DNA of 34,918 nucleotides from Amycolatopsis palatopharyngis (GTDB taxonomy: Bacteria; Actinomycetota; Actinomycetes; Mycobacteriales; Pseudonocardiaceae). Numbering within the stretch: position 1 is the first letter of the stretch; the number at the start of each line of letters is the position of its first letter. Location: positions 1-34,918 of the forward strand of contig NZ_PQHZ01000057.1 in the NCBI RefSeq assembly GCF_003385185.1. Direction: 5' to 3'. The notes below the pieces were generated by a model that did not search any database, was not told where the DNA came from, and saw only the letters and a program-made list of their open reading frames with translations. The position numbers and the translations under genes were made by a program. Below are positions 22,950-30,887 of the stretch, in pieces.

Positions 22950-25511
22950 ATGCGAAGACTGCCGTGGCGGGCGGCTCCCCGGGCGGCGCTGGCAAGCCCT
23001 CTGACCTTGGTCGCCGCCACCGTGACCGCGTTACTGGCGTGCTTTCTGGCCTCTGCCACCGTGCTGCACGCCTCGGCCGCAAGCGGAGCCGCCGTCGACT
23101 ACCAGTCGGAAAGCGCCTGCCCCGACGCGCACGGACCAACCGTCACCGGCCGGGCGATCTATTTCGAGGACATTCCCCGTATCGCCGACACGGTTCGGCG
23201 AAACGCCGCCGAGCACGGTTTCGGCACGCCGCAGATCGCCATGTACACCCCGAATCTGCCGAACGTCGAGTTCGGCGGCACGAGTTACAAGACCAGACTC
23301 GGTTACACCGACGGCGGCATCGAGCGTCTCCAGATCATCAACGGTGATCCAGGCCGTCCTGGACTGTCGATGGGTGGCAATCTCGCACTGCAGGAGCAGA
23401 TTCCGGTCGGCACCAGGGGCCAGCGCGGTTCGATGCCGCCGATCGTCAGCCTGCACACCGATCTCGAAGAACCCGTGCCGCGCTGGTGGTGTTCGCAACG
23501 AGACATGGCCGTACAGCAGCGAATCATCGATCCGCCCGGTGGTGCGGTGGTCTTCGCCAACAACAGGGAGGATTTCGTCGCCGCCGCGCGTGCGGCGGGT
23601 TCCGACGGAGTCGAGTGGCTCAACATAACCTTCCCCGGGCCCGCACCGCGCACGCTGGACGAGGCCTACGACCAGGCGCGCAGGTCCGAGGCCGCGGTCG
23701 GCGAAACCCGGGCGGAACTGGAACGTCTTGACCTGGCCGGCGGGATCAATGCCGGCGTGCCGTTCGCACGTTCTGTGGAGATCGCGCAGAAGGCGCAGAC
23801 GAACGTGCTCGGCTCCATCCTTCCGCTGGCGCTGATCAGCGTCCTGGTCGCCATCGCCGGAGTCGGCACCGTCGGTCTGCAGTGGTACCAGCGACGACAC
23901 AGTGTGGCTCGGCTGCTCGCCGCGCGCGGTACGAGCCCGGCGGGTATCGGCCTTCTCGCCGTGGCCGAACTCGGTCTGCCTCTGGTGGCGGGCGGTGTGT
24001 CCGGATCGGCTCTCGCGTGGCTACTGCTCGACAGCTACGGCCCGCCGGGCTCCGCGAGCGCAACCGCGGCGGCGACCGCCGCCGGGGCGGCCGGGGCCGT
24101 CCTGCTGTTCGCACTCGGACTACTCGCGGCGGTAGTAGCGCGTCGCACCCACCGTGAGTTCCAACTCGGCCGCCTGCACGGAACGGGCCGTGGCCGGATC
24201 CTGCTCTGGATCCCCTGGGAACTGGTGACCGCGGCCCTTGCACTGATCGGCTGGCTCCGGCTCGTGCGCTACCGCCAGTCGTCCGGATCGCTCAACCCCC
24301 TGCCCCAGGTGGACCCGATCGCCCTGACCTACCCGGTATTCGTCGTCCTCACGGCCGCGCTGATCGCCGCGCGACTGGCCTGGCTGATACTGCGCCTCTC
24401 CCCTCGCGCCGTGTTCTGGTCCCGGCCCACCCTGCAACTGGCGATCCGGCGAATGGCCAGCGCACGGGCTCCAGTGGTCGCCGTACTGACGATCGGTGTC
24501 GTCGCCATCGGCACGCTGTCGGCGGGAAACGCGATCGCGGACGCGCAACGGCAGTCACTCGACACCAAGTCCGGCACGTTCGTCGGCGCCAACTCACGCG
24601 TGGACACCGAGCAACCGGTAGGGCTGGGTGAAACCCCGCTGCCCGCGCCACTTCGCGACAGCAGCACCGTGGTCGGTGAGCTGACCGGTACCGGCAGCGT
24701 CGTGCTGGTCGTCGAACCCGCCAAGATCGGCTCGGTGGCTTGGCTGGACGGAGTCCCGGACGCCGGAGCACTGTTGCGAACGCTCGACGGGGCCACCGGC
24801 CCCGGCACTCCCGCCATCCGGGTGGGGCACACGCCGGAACAGTCGGCCGCGCTTCCCGGCCTTCCCGACGCCAACCCCGTCGCGGACGTGCCGGTGTTCC
24901 CGATCATCGGCTCGCAGCCCGGATATGTCATCTCCCGGGACGCGCTCACGCCGGACCAACTCGACTCCGTACCGCGCTGGAGCATCCTGTCCTCGTGGTC
25001 GCTGGACGATTTGTCCGTGGCACTGGCCGATGGGGGAATCCTCCAGCTGAACCCGATGAGCCGCGCGACCGCGCTCGACGCGTTGCCGTTCTACGTCGTG
25101 GAGTGGAGCTTCGCCTACGTCACCATGCTCGGGGCCGTACTCGGCCTCGTCGCGGCACTGGCCCTGCTCGTGGCCGTCGAGGTACGCAGGAGACAGAACG
25201 CCCTCGCGGGTGCACTCGTGTTGCGGATGGGGTTGCGCCCACGTGCCCTGCTCGGCAGCTACATCCTGGAAGTGGGTGCGCTCGCCGGACTCGCCGTGCT
25301 GACCGGCGTCGTTTGCGGAGCGGCCGTCGCCGGGATCTCGGTGCCCCGGTTCGATCCTGCCGGGTGGCTGGCCCCGCGGTCGGAACTGCCCGACCTCACC
25401 CCGTTCGTGCTGGGTGTGTTCGCGGCCGGCGCCATCGTCGTGGCCCTCGCCGGTTGGCTCGCGATGCGCTCGGTGCGCACCGCCCGGACCGCGGAGTTGC
25501 TACGTGCCTAG
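22950..25511 (+). CDS. FtsX-type ABC transporter permease
   Basis: This is an 853-residue membrane protein of the FtsX/MacB (type VII ABC) class. A helix near 17-40 is followed by a large extracytoplasmic domain (about 45-280), then helices near 287-312, 330-358, 370-400, 411-434, 455-480 and 507-530. A second external domain (about 531-715) follows, then helices near 725-745, 771-795 and 815-840. Two FtsX-like halves in one chain fit a complete permease unit. Members do mechanotransmission, lipoprotein release or peptide/drug efflux rather than import. ATG 22950 is used; no ribosome site is obvious. Its stop overlaps the first ATPase gene by 8 nt. Confidence 0.85.
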   Translation: MRRLPWRAAPRAALASPLTLVAATVTALLACFLASATVLHASAASGAAVDYQSESACPDAHGPTVTGRAIYFEDIPRIADTVRRNAAEHGFGTPQIAMYTPNLPNVEFGGTSYKTRLGYTDGGIERLQIINGDPGRPGLSMGGNLALQEQIPVGTRGQRGSMPPIVSLHTDLEEPVPRWWCSQRDMAVQQRIIDPPGGAVVFANNREDFVAAARAAGSDGVEWLNITFPGPAPRTLDEAYDQARRSEAAVGETRAELERLDLAGGINAGVPFARSVEIAQKAQTNVLGSILPLALISVLVAIAGVGTVGLQWYQRRHSVARLLAARGTSPAGIGLLAVAELGLPLVAGGVSGSALAWLLLDSYGPPGSASATAAATAAGAAGAVLLFALGLLAAVVARRTHREFQLGRLHGTGRGRILLWIPWELVTAALALIGWLRLVRYRQSSGSLNPLPQVDPIALTYPVFVVLTAALIAARLAWLILRLSPRAVFWSRPTLQLAIRRMASARAPVVAVLTIGVVAIGTLSAGNAIADAQRQSLDTKSGTFVGANSRVDTEQPVGLGETPLPAPLRDSSTVVGELTGTGSVVLVVEPAKIGSVAWLDGVPDAGALLRTLDGATGPGTPAIRVGHTPEQSAALPGLPDANPVADVPVFPIIGSQPGYVISRDALTPDQLDSVPRWSILSSWSLDDLSVALADGGILQLNPMSRATALDALPFYVVEWSFAYVTMLGAVLGLVAALALLVAVEVRRRQNALAGALVLRMGLRPRALLGSYILEVGALAGLAVLTGVVCGAAVAGISVPRFDPAGWLAPRSELPDLTPFVLGVFAAGAIVVALAGWLAMRSVRTARTAELLRA

Positions 25512-26187
25512 CCCGGAACACGTCTTCGACCTGCACGAGGTCGGCGTCGACTACGTCACCCCCGCGGGCGTCGTGAGCGGAGTGCACGACGTCACGCTCG
25601 CCGTGCCCTCGGCCGGCATCACGGTACTGGCCGGCCCGTCCGGCTCGGGGAAATCCACGCTGCTGCGGGTGCTGGGCCTGTTCGAACAGCCCGCAAGGGG
25701 CCGCCTGTGCTTTCGGGGGACCGACGTCGGCGGCCTCGGCCACGCGGGACGCAGGGCCATCCGTCGCCGCGACCTCAGTCAGGTGTTCCAGAACCCGACC
25801 GACAACCTGCTGGACTATCTCAGTGCCGGCAAGAACCTGCGGGCGGCAGCCGAATCCGCGAACCGGGATTGCGACTCCGAGGCACTTCTCGATCAGCTCG
25901 GGCTCGGCGGAACGGCTTCGTGGCCGGTAACCGCGTTGTCCGGCGGGCAGCAGCAACGGCTGGCGTTCGGTTGCGCACTCGCGCGCGGGTCCTCGGTGAT
26001 CCTCGCGGACGAACCGACGTCACAACTGGACGAGCAGTCGGCCGATCTGGTGCTCGACACCTTGCGCGACCTGGCCCGCCACGACGTCGCGCTGGTCGTC
26101 ACCTCGCACGACGAGCGACTGATCGAGCTGGGTACGCGGGTGGTCCGGCTGACCGCGGGACGAGTGGACGAGAACGGGGACCCATGA
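25504..26187 (+). CDS. ABC transporter ATP-binding protein (first subunit)
   Basis: This is a 227-residue ABC ATPase with Walker A GPSGSGKST, Q-loop VFQNP, signature LSGGQQQR, Walker B VILADEPTSQLD and H-loop TSHDE. It is similar to MacB/LolD-type ATPases that work with FtsX-class permeases. The start is GTG 25504, chosen because it overlaps the permease stop and begins just before the conserved domain. Its stop overlaps the next ATPase start (ATGA), so permease and both ATPases form one coupled operon. Confidence 0.88.
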   Translation: MPSPEHVFDLHEVGVDYVTPAGVVSGVHDVTLAVPSAGITVLAGPSGSGKSTLLRVLGLFEQPARGRLCFRGTDVGGLGHAGRRAIRRRDLSQVFQNPTDNLLDYLSAGKNLRAAAESANRDCDSEALLDQLGLGGTASWPVTALSGGQQQRLAFGCALARGSSVILADEPTSQLDEQSADLVLDTLRDLARHDVALVVTSHDERLIELGTRVVRLTAGRVDENGDP

Positions 26188-26858
26188 CCGAACTGGCACA
26201 TCCTGCCGTGCACGCCGTCGATCTGCACCGGCGGTTCCCACATCCGAGCGGCGCGGTATCGGTACTGCGGGGCCTGGAGTTGCGGGTGTCGCGGGGAGAA
26301 CTGGTGACCGTGTCCGGCAGATCCGGTTCGGGCAAGAGTTCCCTGCTGGCCCTGCTCTGCGGGTTCGACTCACCAGACTCGGGCACGGTCCTGCTCGACG
26401 GAGAGCCGATGAACGGGGCACCTTCCTGGCACACCTGCGCGGTTCTGCCCCAGGCGCTCGGACTCGCCACCGAGCTGACCGTGGCCGAGAACGTCGCCTT
26501 GCCGCTGCGGCTCCGCCCCGACCTTCGGCTCAGCGCCGCGGCGATCACCGACAGGGTGCGCGAACTGCTCACCGAGCTGGGGGTGGGTGAGCTGGGCGAG
26601 CGTTACCCGCTGGAGGTCTCCTTCGGGCAACAGCAACGGGTGGCGCTGGCCAGAGCGGTCAGTGGCAGGCCGGCCGTGCTGCTCATCGACGAACCGACCG
26701 CGCATCTCGACGCCGGCAGCACTCCCGCCGTGCTGCGGATGCTGCGCAGGTGCGCCGACGAAGGCGCGGCGCTGATCGTGGCGACACATGACGAAGCCGT
26801 GCACCGGATCGCCGATCGCAGGGTCGGGCTCCGAGAAGGAGTCCTGATCGACATGTGA
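26184..26858 (+). CDS. ABC transporter ATP-binding protein (second, divergent signature)
   Basis: This is a 224-residue ABC ATPase with Walker A SGRSGSGKSS, Walker B VLLIDEPTAHLD and the H-loop histidine in ATHDE. The signature motif reads VSFGQQQR instead of LSGGQQQR, a change at a residue that contacts ATP across the dimer. Combined with the canonical first subunit it suggests an asymmetric heterodimer with two unequal ATP sites. The start is set by the ATGA overlap. It may instead form its own homodimer; the operon context favours pairing. Confidence 0.86.
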   Translation: MTELAHPAVHAVDLHRRFPHPSGAVSVLRGLELRVSRGELVTVSGRSGSGKSSLLALLCGFDSPDSGTVLLDGEPMNGAPSWHTCAVLPQALGLATELTVAENVALPLRLRPDLRLSAAAITDRVRELLTELGVGELGERYPLEVSFGQQQRVALARAVSGRPAVLLIDEPTAHLDAGSTPAVLRMLRRCADEGAALIVATHDEAVHRIADRRVGLREGVLIDM

Positions 26859-26881
26859 TCTGGGATGCCGCCGCGCTTCCG

Positions 26882-26887
26882 TAGTAT
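26882..26887 (+). promoter_or_regulatory. -10 box TAGTAT of the SGNH hydrolase gene
   Basis: TAGTAT lies 5 nt before GTG 26893 and 8 nt before ATG 26896, and no ribosome site is present. This is the arrangement of a leaderless actinobacterial transcript starting at or next to the start codon. Confidence 0.5.
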
Positions 26888-26892
26888 CAACA

Positions 26893-27975
26893 GTGATGCG
26901 ACGGTACAGGTGGTGGTTCGGGGGGCTGGCGCTGACGGCGGTCGTCGTCCTCGTCGCGGTGTTCGCACTTCTCGGGCGGCAGTCACCGGGCCCGCAGGAC
27001 GATCTACCCGGCCCGCCTGGCACCGGACCGCTCACCGTCGTGGCCATGGGAGACAGCACGCTGTCCGGTGAAGGGGCGGGAAACTACCTGCCGGAGACCA
27101 ACGGGTTGAACGGGAACTGGTGTCATCGCTCGCCCAACGCCTCCGTGCACAAGATCGATCTGCCCGGCCCGGAGGAGACGATCAACCTGGCCTGCTCCGG
27201 GGCGCCGTCGGCCCAGGTCGCCCTCGGCGACATCAGGCAGTGGACCGAACCGTCGCAGGCCCAGCGACTCGCCGAGCTGACAAAGACCCACCGTGTTTCC
27301 GCCGTCGTCGTCGCCCTCGGCGCGAACGACGACCCACATTTCTCCGGTCTGATCTCGGAGTGCTTCCGCGCATGGTTCAGCGATCGTGTTCCGCCCTGCA
27401 GCGACCGCGTCAAGGCCGACTGGCAGCGGCGAGTCGACGCGATGGTGCCGAAGGTCGTCGGAGCGGTCGAGGACATCCGCAAAGTCCTGCGCCGCGCCGG
27501 GTATGACACCGAGGACTATCAGCTGGTCCTGCAGTCCTACGCGGCACCGATCGGGCCGGACATTCCCGAGGAGTACCGCTCACTCAACGGCTGTCCATTC
27601 CGGATCGAGGATCTGCGATGGGTCAAGCAGGAGGCCGTCAAGACCCTCGCCGCGGGTTTACGGGAGGCCGCCGCGCAGACCTCGGCCCGGTTCCTCGACT
27701 TCTCCTCCGCCGGCTACGGGCACGAGGCCTGCAGCGGCGGCGACGACCCGAGCTCGGAGTGGTTCAGCAGGCTCACCGTGCAGTGGACCGACCTCACCGA
27801 CGCCGATCGTGCGGGGCACGCGATCCAGGATTCCTTTCACCCCAACGCCGCGGGACACGCACAGTTCGCGAGGTGTGTCACCGAGTTCCTCGGCACGGCC
27901 GACCCAGCCGCGGCCTGCCTCGAAGGCGACGACGGCCGGCTGCATGCCGCGACGGTGGCAGGACCGCTGAACTGA
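26893..27975 (+). CDS. Membrane-anchored or secreted SGNH/GDSL hydrolase
   Basis: This is a 360-residue protein with an N-terminal hydrophobic helix (about 8-27) after basic residues, so it acts outside the membrane, either anchored or cleaved. SGNH blocks are visible: VVAMGDST with nucleophile Ser55, GAND, and the C-terminal DSFHPN with Asp313 and His316. Several cysteines (for example NWCHRS, NLACSG, CFRAW) may form disulfides. It is probably an esterase or lipase on lipid or glycan esters. GTG 26893 or ATG 26896 may be the start; a close -10 box suggests leaderless expression. Confidence 0.85.
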   Translation: MMRRYRWWFGGLALTAVVVLVAVFALLGRQSPGPQDDLPGPPGTGPLTVVAMGDSTLSGEGAGNYLPETNGLNGNWCHRSPNASVHKIDLPGPEETINLACSGAPSAQVALGDIRQWTEPSQAQRLAELTKTHRVSAVVVALGANDDPHFSGLISECFRAWFSDRVPPCSDRVKADWQRRVDAMVPKVVGAVEDIRKVLRRAGYDTEDYQLVLQSYAAPIGPDIPEEYRSLNGCPFRIEDLRWVKQEAVKTLAAGLREAAAQTSARFLDFSSAGYGHEACSGGDDPSSEWFSRLTVQWTDLTDADRAGHAIQDSFHPNAAGHAQFARCVTEFLGTADPAAACLEGDDGRLHAATVAGPLN

Positions 27976-28011
27976 GCTGGCCGTGACCGCCCGGGCACGT
28001 GGCCGCGATCG

Positions 28012-28593
28012 TCATCCAGGCAGTACACAGGCGATGAGGTCGCGCAGCTCGCGACGGTCCGGGGCGCGGTCGGCGAGCAGGCAACGCAGGCTCAGCCCGT
28101 CGAGCAGGGCGGTGAGGGCCGATGCGCGGACAGGACCGACGAGCCCGGCCAGCGTTGCGGCGACGGCGTCGTTGTATCGGTTCGCCGTCGCCCGTAGCGC
28201 CGGTCGGCGCAACGCGGCCAGGTACAGCTCATAACAGACGATCGACCGGGTGCGCCAATCGCCGAAACAGTAGTCGAGCACGCGATCGGCCAGCATGCCC
28301 TCGAGATCGGCTTCCTGTTTCCCGGACGGCAACCAGCCGGCCTCGTGCGCCAGAAACCGGTCGGTCGCCCGTTCCAGCGCCACTTGGATCAGATCGTCAC
28401 GGGAGGCGAAGTGATACGTCGTCGATCCGAGCGGAACATCGGCGCGTTGCGCGACCGCCCTGTGCGTCAACGCCTCGATGCCGAGTTCGGCGATCACCGC
28501 TTCGGCGGCGTCGGCGATACGCTCGCGCCGATGGGGGTCGTGTCGCCGGGCACGCCGTGGCTGCCCGCGTCGTGTCTCAGCCGGGCGCGACAT
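28012..28593 (-). CDS. TetR-family regulator of the SMR pump
   Basis: This is a 193-residue TetR protein. After a basic N-terminal stretch the helix-turn-helix spans about residues 22-70, with ADAAEAVIAELGIEAL and THRAVAQRADVPLGSTTYHF. The variable C-terminal domain is helical. It overlaps the end of the SMR gene (ATGA) and is thus co-transcribed with it. The TGTACA-based dyad at 28950-28965 upstream of the pump gene is the likely operator, giving autoregulation of the pair. Confidence 0.88.
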   Translation of the reverse strand: MSRPAETRRGQPRRARRHDPHRRERIADAAEAVIAELGIEALTHRAVAQRADVPLGSTTYHFASRDDLIQVALERATDRFLAHEAGWLPSGKQEADLEGMLADRVLDYCFGDWRTRSIVCYELYLAALRRPALRATANRYNDAVAATLAGLVGPVRASALTALLDGLSLRCLLADRAPDRRELRDLIACVLPG

Positions 28594-28913
28594 CAGTGCG
28601 CACCACCGAGATTGAGCACCACCACTCCCCCGATGACCAGCACGATCCCGGCCACCTTCGTCCAGGTGAACGCCTCTCCGAGCAGCAGCACGCCGATGAT
28701 CGCGACGAGCGCCGTACCCAGTCCGGCCCACAGCGCGTACGCGGTGCCGACCTCGAAGGATTTGAGGGCGAAGGTCAGGAAGGCGAACGCGGCAAGGTAG
28801 CCGACCGCCATCCCGACACTCGGCCACAGGCGGGTGAAGCCTTCCGACAGTTTCATGCAGGTGGTCGCGAAGACCTCGGTGAGGATCGCACTGATCAGGA
28901 ACACCCAGCTCAT
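28593..28913 (-). CDS. Small multidrug resistance (SMR/EmrE-family) transporter
   Basis: This is a 106-residue protein with four hydrophobic helices and the SMR landmarks: the essential membrane glutamate Glu13 (SAILTEVFATT), KLSEGF, and GTAYALWAGLG with Trp62. These proteins act as dimers exporting cationic compounds or guanidinium in exchange for protons. ATG 28913 is chosen because it begins the conserved SMR N-terminus and AGGGTGG lies upstream. ATG 28934 would add seven residues. A guanidinium or polyamine cargo is conceivable given the rest of the window, but nothing here proves it. Confidence 0.9.
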   Translation of the reverse strand: MSWVFLISAILTEVFATTCMKLSEGFTRLWPSVGMAVGYLAAFAFLTFALKSFEVGTAYALWAGLGTALVAIIGVLLLGEAFTWTKVAGIVLVIGGVVVLNLGGAH

Positions 28914-28949
28914 CCGTACCACCCTGTCGCTCATCGTGCGGAAACCGAC

Positions 28950-28965
28950 ATGTACAAGTGTACAT
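28950..28965. promoter_or_regulatory. Candidate operator ATGTACAAGTGTACAT
   Basis: A perfect 6-bp inverted repeat around AAGT, equally readable as two TGTACA units 2 nt apart, lies 36 nt upstream of the chosen pump start. It is the only strong dyad in this promoter region and fits a TetR dimer site. Confidence 0.65.
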
Positions 28966-29043
28966 AACGGCGGGGGTGCGGGGCGGGTTGTTCGTCGCGT
29001 GATCCGCCGCGCTACAGCGGGCGAAGCCAGCCGTTCAACTCCC

Positions 29044-29088
29044 GTAACCCGCGGCACTCCGCCCAATCCGGCACATCGCCGGGGTTAC
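29044..29088. terminator. GTAACCC/GGGTTAC inverted repeat, possible terminator
   Basis: Seven-base arms at 29044-29050 and 29082-29088 are fully complementary. The right arm overlaps the stop codon of the minus-strand Lrp gene. The 31-nt loop contains weaker pairing and there is no T-run, so termination is possible but unproven. Confidence 0.3.
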
Positions 29089-29540
29089 AGCGTCGGCGAG
29101 CGCCCCTCGAACGGCGTGGACAGTACGACGGTTGTCCGGGTGGACACCTTGGCGACCTCGCGAATCCGCCGCAGCAGGTCCTCCAGACCGAGCGGCGACG
29201 CGACCCTGACCAGCAGGATGTAGGACTCGTCCCCGGCCACGGAGTAGCACGACTCGATCTCGGTGATGTGTTCCAGCCGCTGCGGATAATCGTCGGGTGC
29301 GGCCGGATCGTTGGGGGTCAGCGAGATGAGCGCGGTCAGCGGAAGCCCGATCTGCTCGCCGTCCAGGCGTGCGGTGTAACCGCGAATGACACCGCGCTGT
29401 TCCAGTCGCCGGACCCGCTGGTGCACCGCCGACACCGAGAGCCCGACCCGTTCGGCGAGATCGGTGAAACTGCGCCGTCCATCGGCGGCGAGTTCCCTGG
29501 CGATCGCCTGGTCGAGAGGTTCCAGAGGGCCGGCGGTCAT
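29085..29540 (-). CDS. Lrp/AsnC-family transcriptional regulator (second)
   Basis: This is a 151-residue protein with an N-terminal winged helix-turn-helix (about 8-60: LDQAIARELAADGRRSFTDLA, GLSVSAVHQRVRRLEQRG) and a C-terminal RAM domain (about 70-140) with YSVAGDESYILLVRV. ATG 29540 overlaps the stop of the M24 peptidase gene, so the two are coupled. It probably senses an amino acid released by the peptidase and controls this operon or nearby transport genes. No copy of the 17-nt motif of the first Lrp protein is present beside it. Confidence 0.9.
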   Translation of the reverse strand: MTAGPLEPLDQAIARELAADGRRSFTDLAERVGLSVSAVHQRVRRLEQRGVIRGYTARLDGEQIGLPLTALISLTPNDPAAPDDYPQRLEHITEIESCYSVAGDESYILLVRVASPLGLEDLLRRIREVAKVSTRTTVVLSTPFEGRSPTL

Positions 29541-30682
29541 GCGTCGAGCACGACGAGTTCGTGCGGCCGGTTGTTCAGCGGCTCCACCCCGTCGGCTGTG
29601 ACGACGACGATGTCCTCGATGCGCGCGCCCCACCGGCCTGCCTGGTAGATCCCCGGCTCGATGCTGAACGCCATGCCCTCTTCGACGGGCAGGTCGTTGC
29701 CGCCCATGATGTAGGGCTCCTCGTGCACGTCCAGGCCGATGCCGTGGCCGGTGCGGTGGATGAAGAACTCGCCGAACCCGGCGTCGGCGATGACGTCCCT
29801 GGCGGCGCCGTCGATTTGGGCCGCGGTCACGCCGGGGCGCACGATCTCCACGGCCGCGCGCTGGGCCGCGAGCAGGACGGCGTAGGTGTCTTCGACGTCG
29901 CTGCCCTTCGGCGATCCGAGCGCGTAGGTACGGGTGGAGTCCGAGTTGTAGCCCTCGGGAATCGGGCCGCCGATGTCGACCACGACGACGTCCCCGCGCT
30001 CGATCACCCGGTCGGAGACGTCGTGGTGCGGGCTGGCGCCGTTGGCTCCCGAACCGACGATGACGAACTCGGCCCCGGTGTGGCCCTCGTCGACGATCGC
30101 GGCCGCGATGTCGGCGCCCACCTCGGCCTCGGTGCGGCCGGGGCGCAGCCACTCGCCCATCCTGGCGTGCACTCGGTCGATCGCGGCACCGGCCTTGCGC
30201 AGCGCCGCGATCTCGGCCTCGTCCTTGCGCATCCGCAGTTCTCGCACCACTGGTCCAGCGAGTGTCTGCTCCGCCGAGCCCAGCGCACCGCGCAGCGCGA
30301 GGACGTGCAGGGCGACCATGGTGTCGCTGACAGCCACCCGCCCGGGCGTGCCGAGCCGGTCAGACACCAGCCGGTAGGGGTCCTCGCCGTCGACCCAGGT
30401 CACGACCTCGATACCGAGTTCGTCCATGGGAACGTCCGCGTAGCCGGGAGCCTCGAGCTTGGGCAGCACGAGCGCGGGCGGGGCATCGCCCGCGGGAACG
30501 ACGAGAGTGGTCAGGCGCTCGAACGAGCCGCCAGCCTGGCCGATCAGGTACCGCAGATCGGAGCCCGGAGCGATCAGCAGCGCGTCGGTGTCCGCGTTCG
30601 CCGCCGCATCACGGGCGCGGTCAAGGCGGGCACGCAGGCTCGCGACGTCAGGGGCGGGAGTGTGAAGAGAGCGACGCGACAT
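29537..30682 (-). CDS. M24-family aminopeptidase (Xaa-Pro peptidase-like)
   Basis: This is a 381-residue pita-bread-fold metallopeptidase. An N-terminal creatinase-like domain (about 10-150) precedes the catalytic domain with all five metal ligands visible: Asp236 (VVVDIGGP), Asp248 (NSDSTRTY), His313 (RTGHGIG), Glu342 (SIEPGIY) and Glu356 (ARIEDI). It probably cleaves Xaa-Pro dipeptides or N-terminal Xaa-Pro bonds in the cytoplasm. ATG 30682 starts the conserved region and no ribosome site is evident. Creatinase-like activity is less likely but shares the fold. Confidence 0.88.
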   Translation of the reverse strand: MSRRSLHTPAPDVASLRARLDRARDAAANADTDALLIAPGSDLRYLIGQAGGSFERLTTLVVPAGDAPPALVLPKLEAPGYADVPMDELGIEVVTWVDGEDPYRLVSDRLGTPGRVAVSDTMVALHVLALRGALGSAEQTLAGPVVRELRMRKDEAEIAALRKAGAAIDRVHARMGEWLRPGRTEAEVGADIAAAIVDEGHTGAEFVIVGSGANGASPHHDVSDRVIERGDVVVVDIGGPIPEGYNSDSTRTYALGSPKGSDVEDTYAVLLAAQRAAVEIVRPGVTAAQIDGAARDVIADAGFGEFFIHRTGHGIGLDVHEEPYIMGGNDLPVEEGMAFSIEPGIYQAGRWGARIEDIVVVTADGVEPLNNRPHELVVLDA

Positions 30683-30689
30683 GGCCCGA

Positions 30690-30882
30690 GCGTAGCCGGA
30701 GACGGTAGGTGACTGCCGAGGTGCCCGGGTGCCCCGGCGTAGCGAGGCGCACGCGGAGCGGAGCCTGCGGAGCGAGGCCGATGGGCGCTGTGCGTAGCCG
30801 GAGACGGTAGGTGACTGCCGAGGTGCCCGGGTGCCCCGGCGCAGCGAGGCGCACGCGGAGCGGAGCCTGCGAAGCGAGGCCG
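30690..30882. repeat. 91-bp direct repeat, two copies
   Basis: Copies at 30690-30780 and 30792-30882 differ at two positions and are separated by 11 bp. They fill nearly the whole gap between the CHAT gene end (30888) and the M24 gene start (30682). Each carries the GCGGAGCGGAGCC-type modules common as intergenic repeats in GC-rich actinomycetes. The promoter of the M24 gene would have to lie within them. Confidence 0.85.
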
Positions 30883-30887
30883 TCCCG

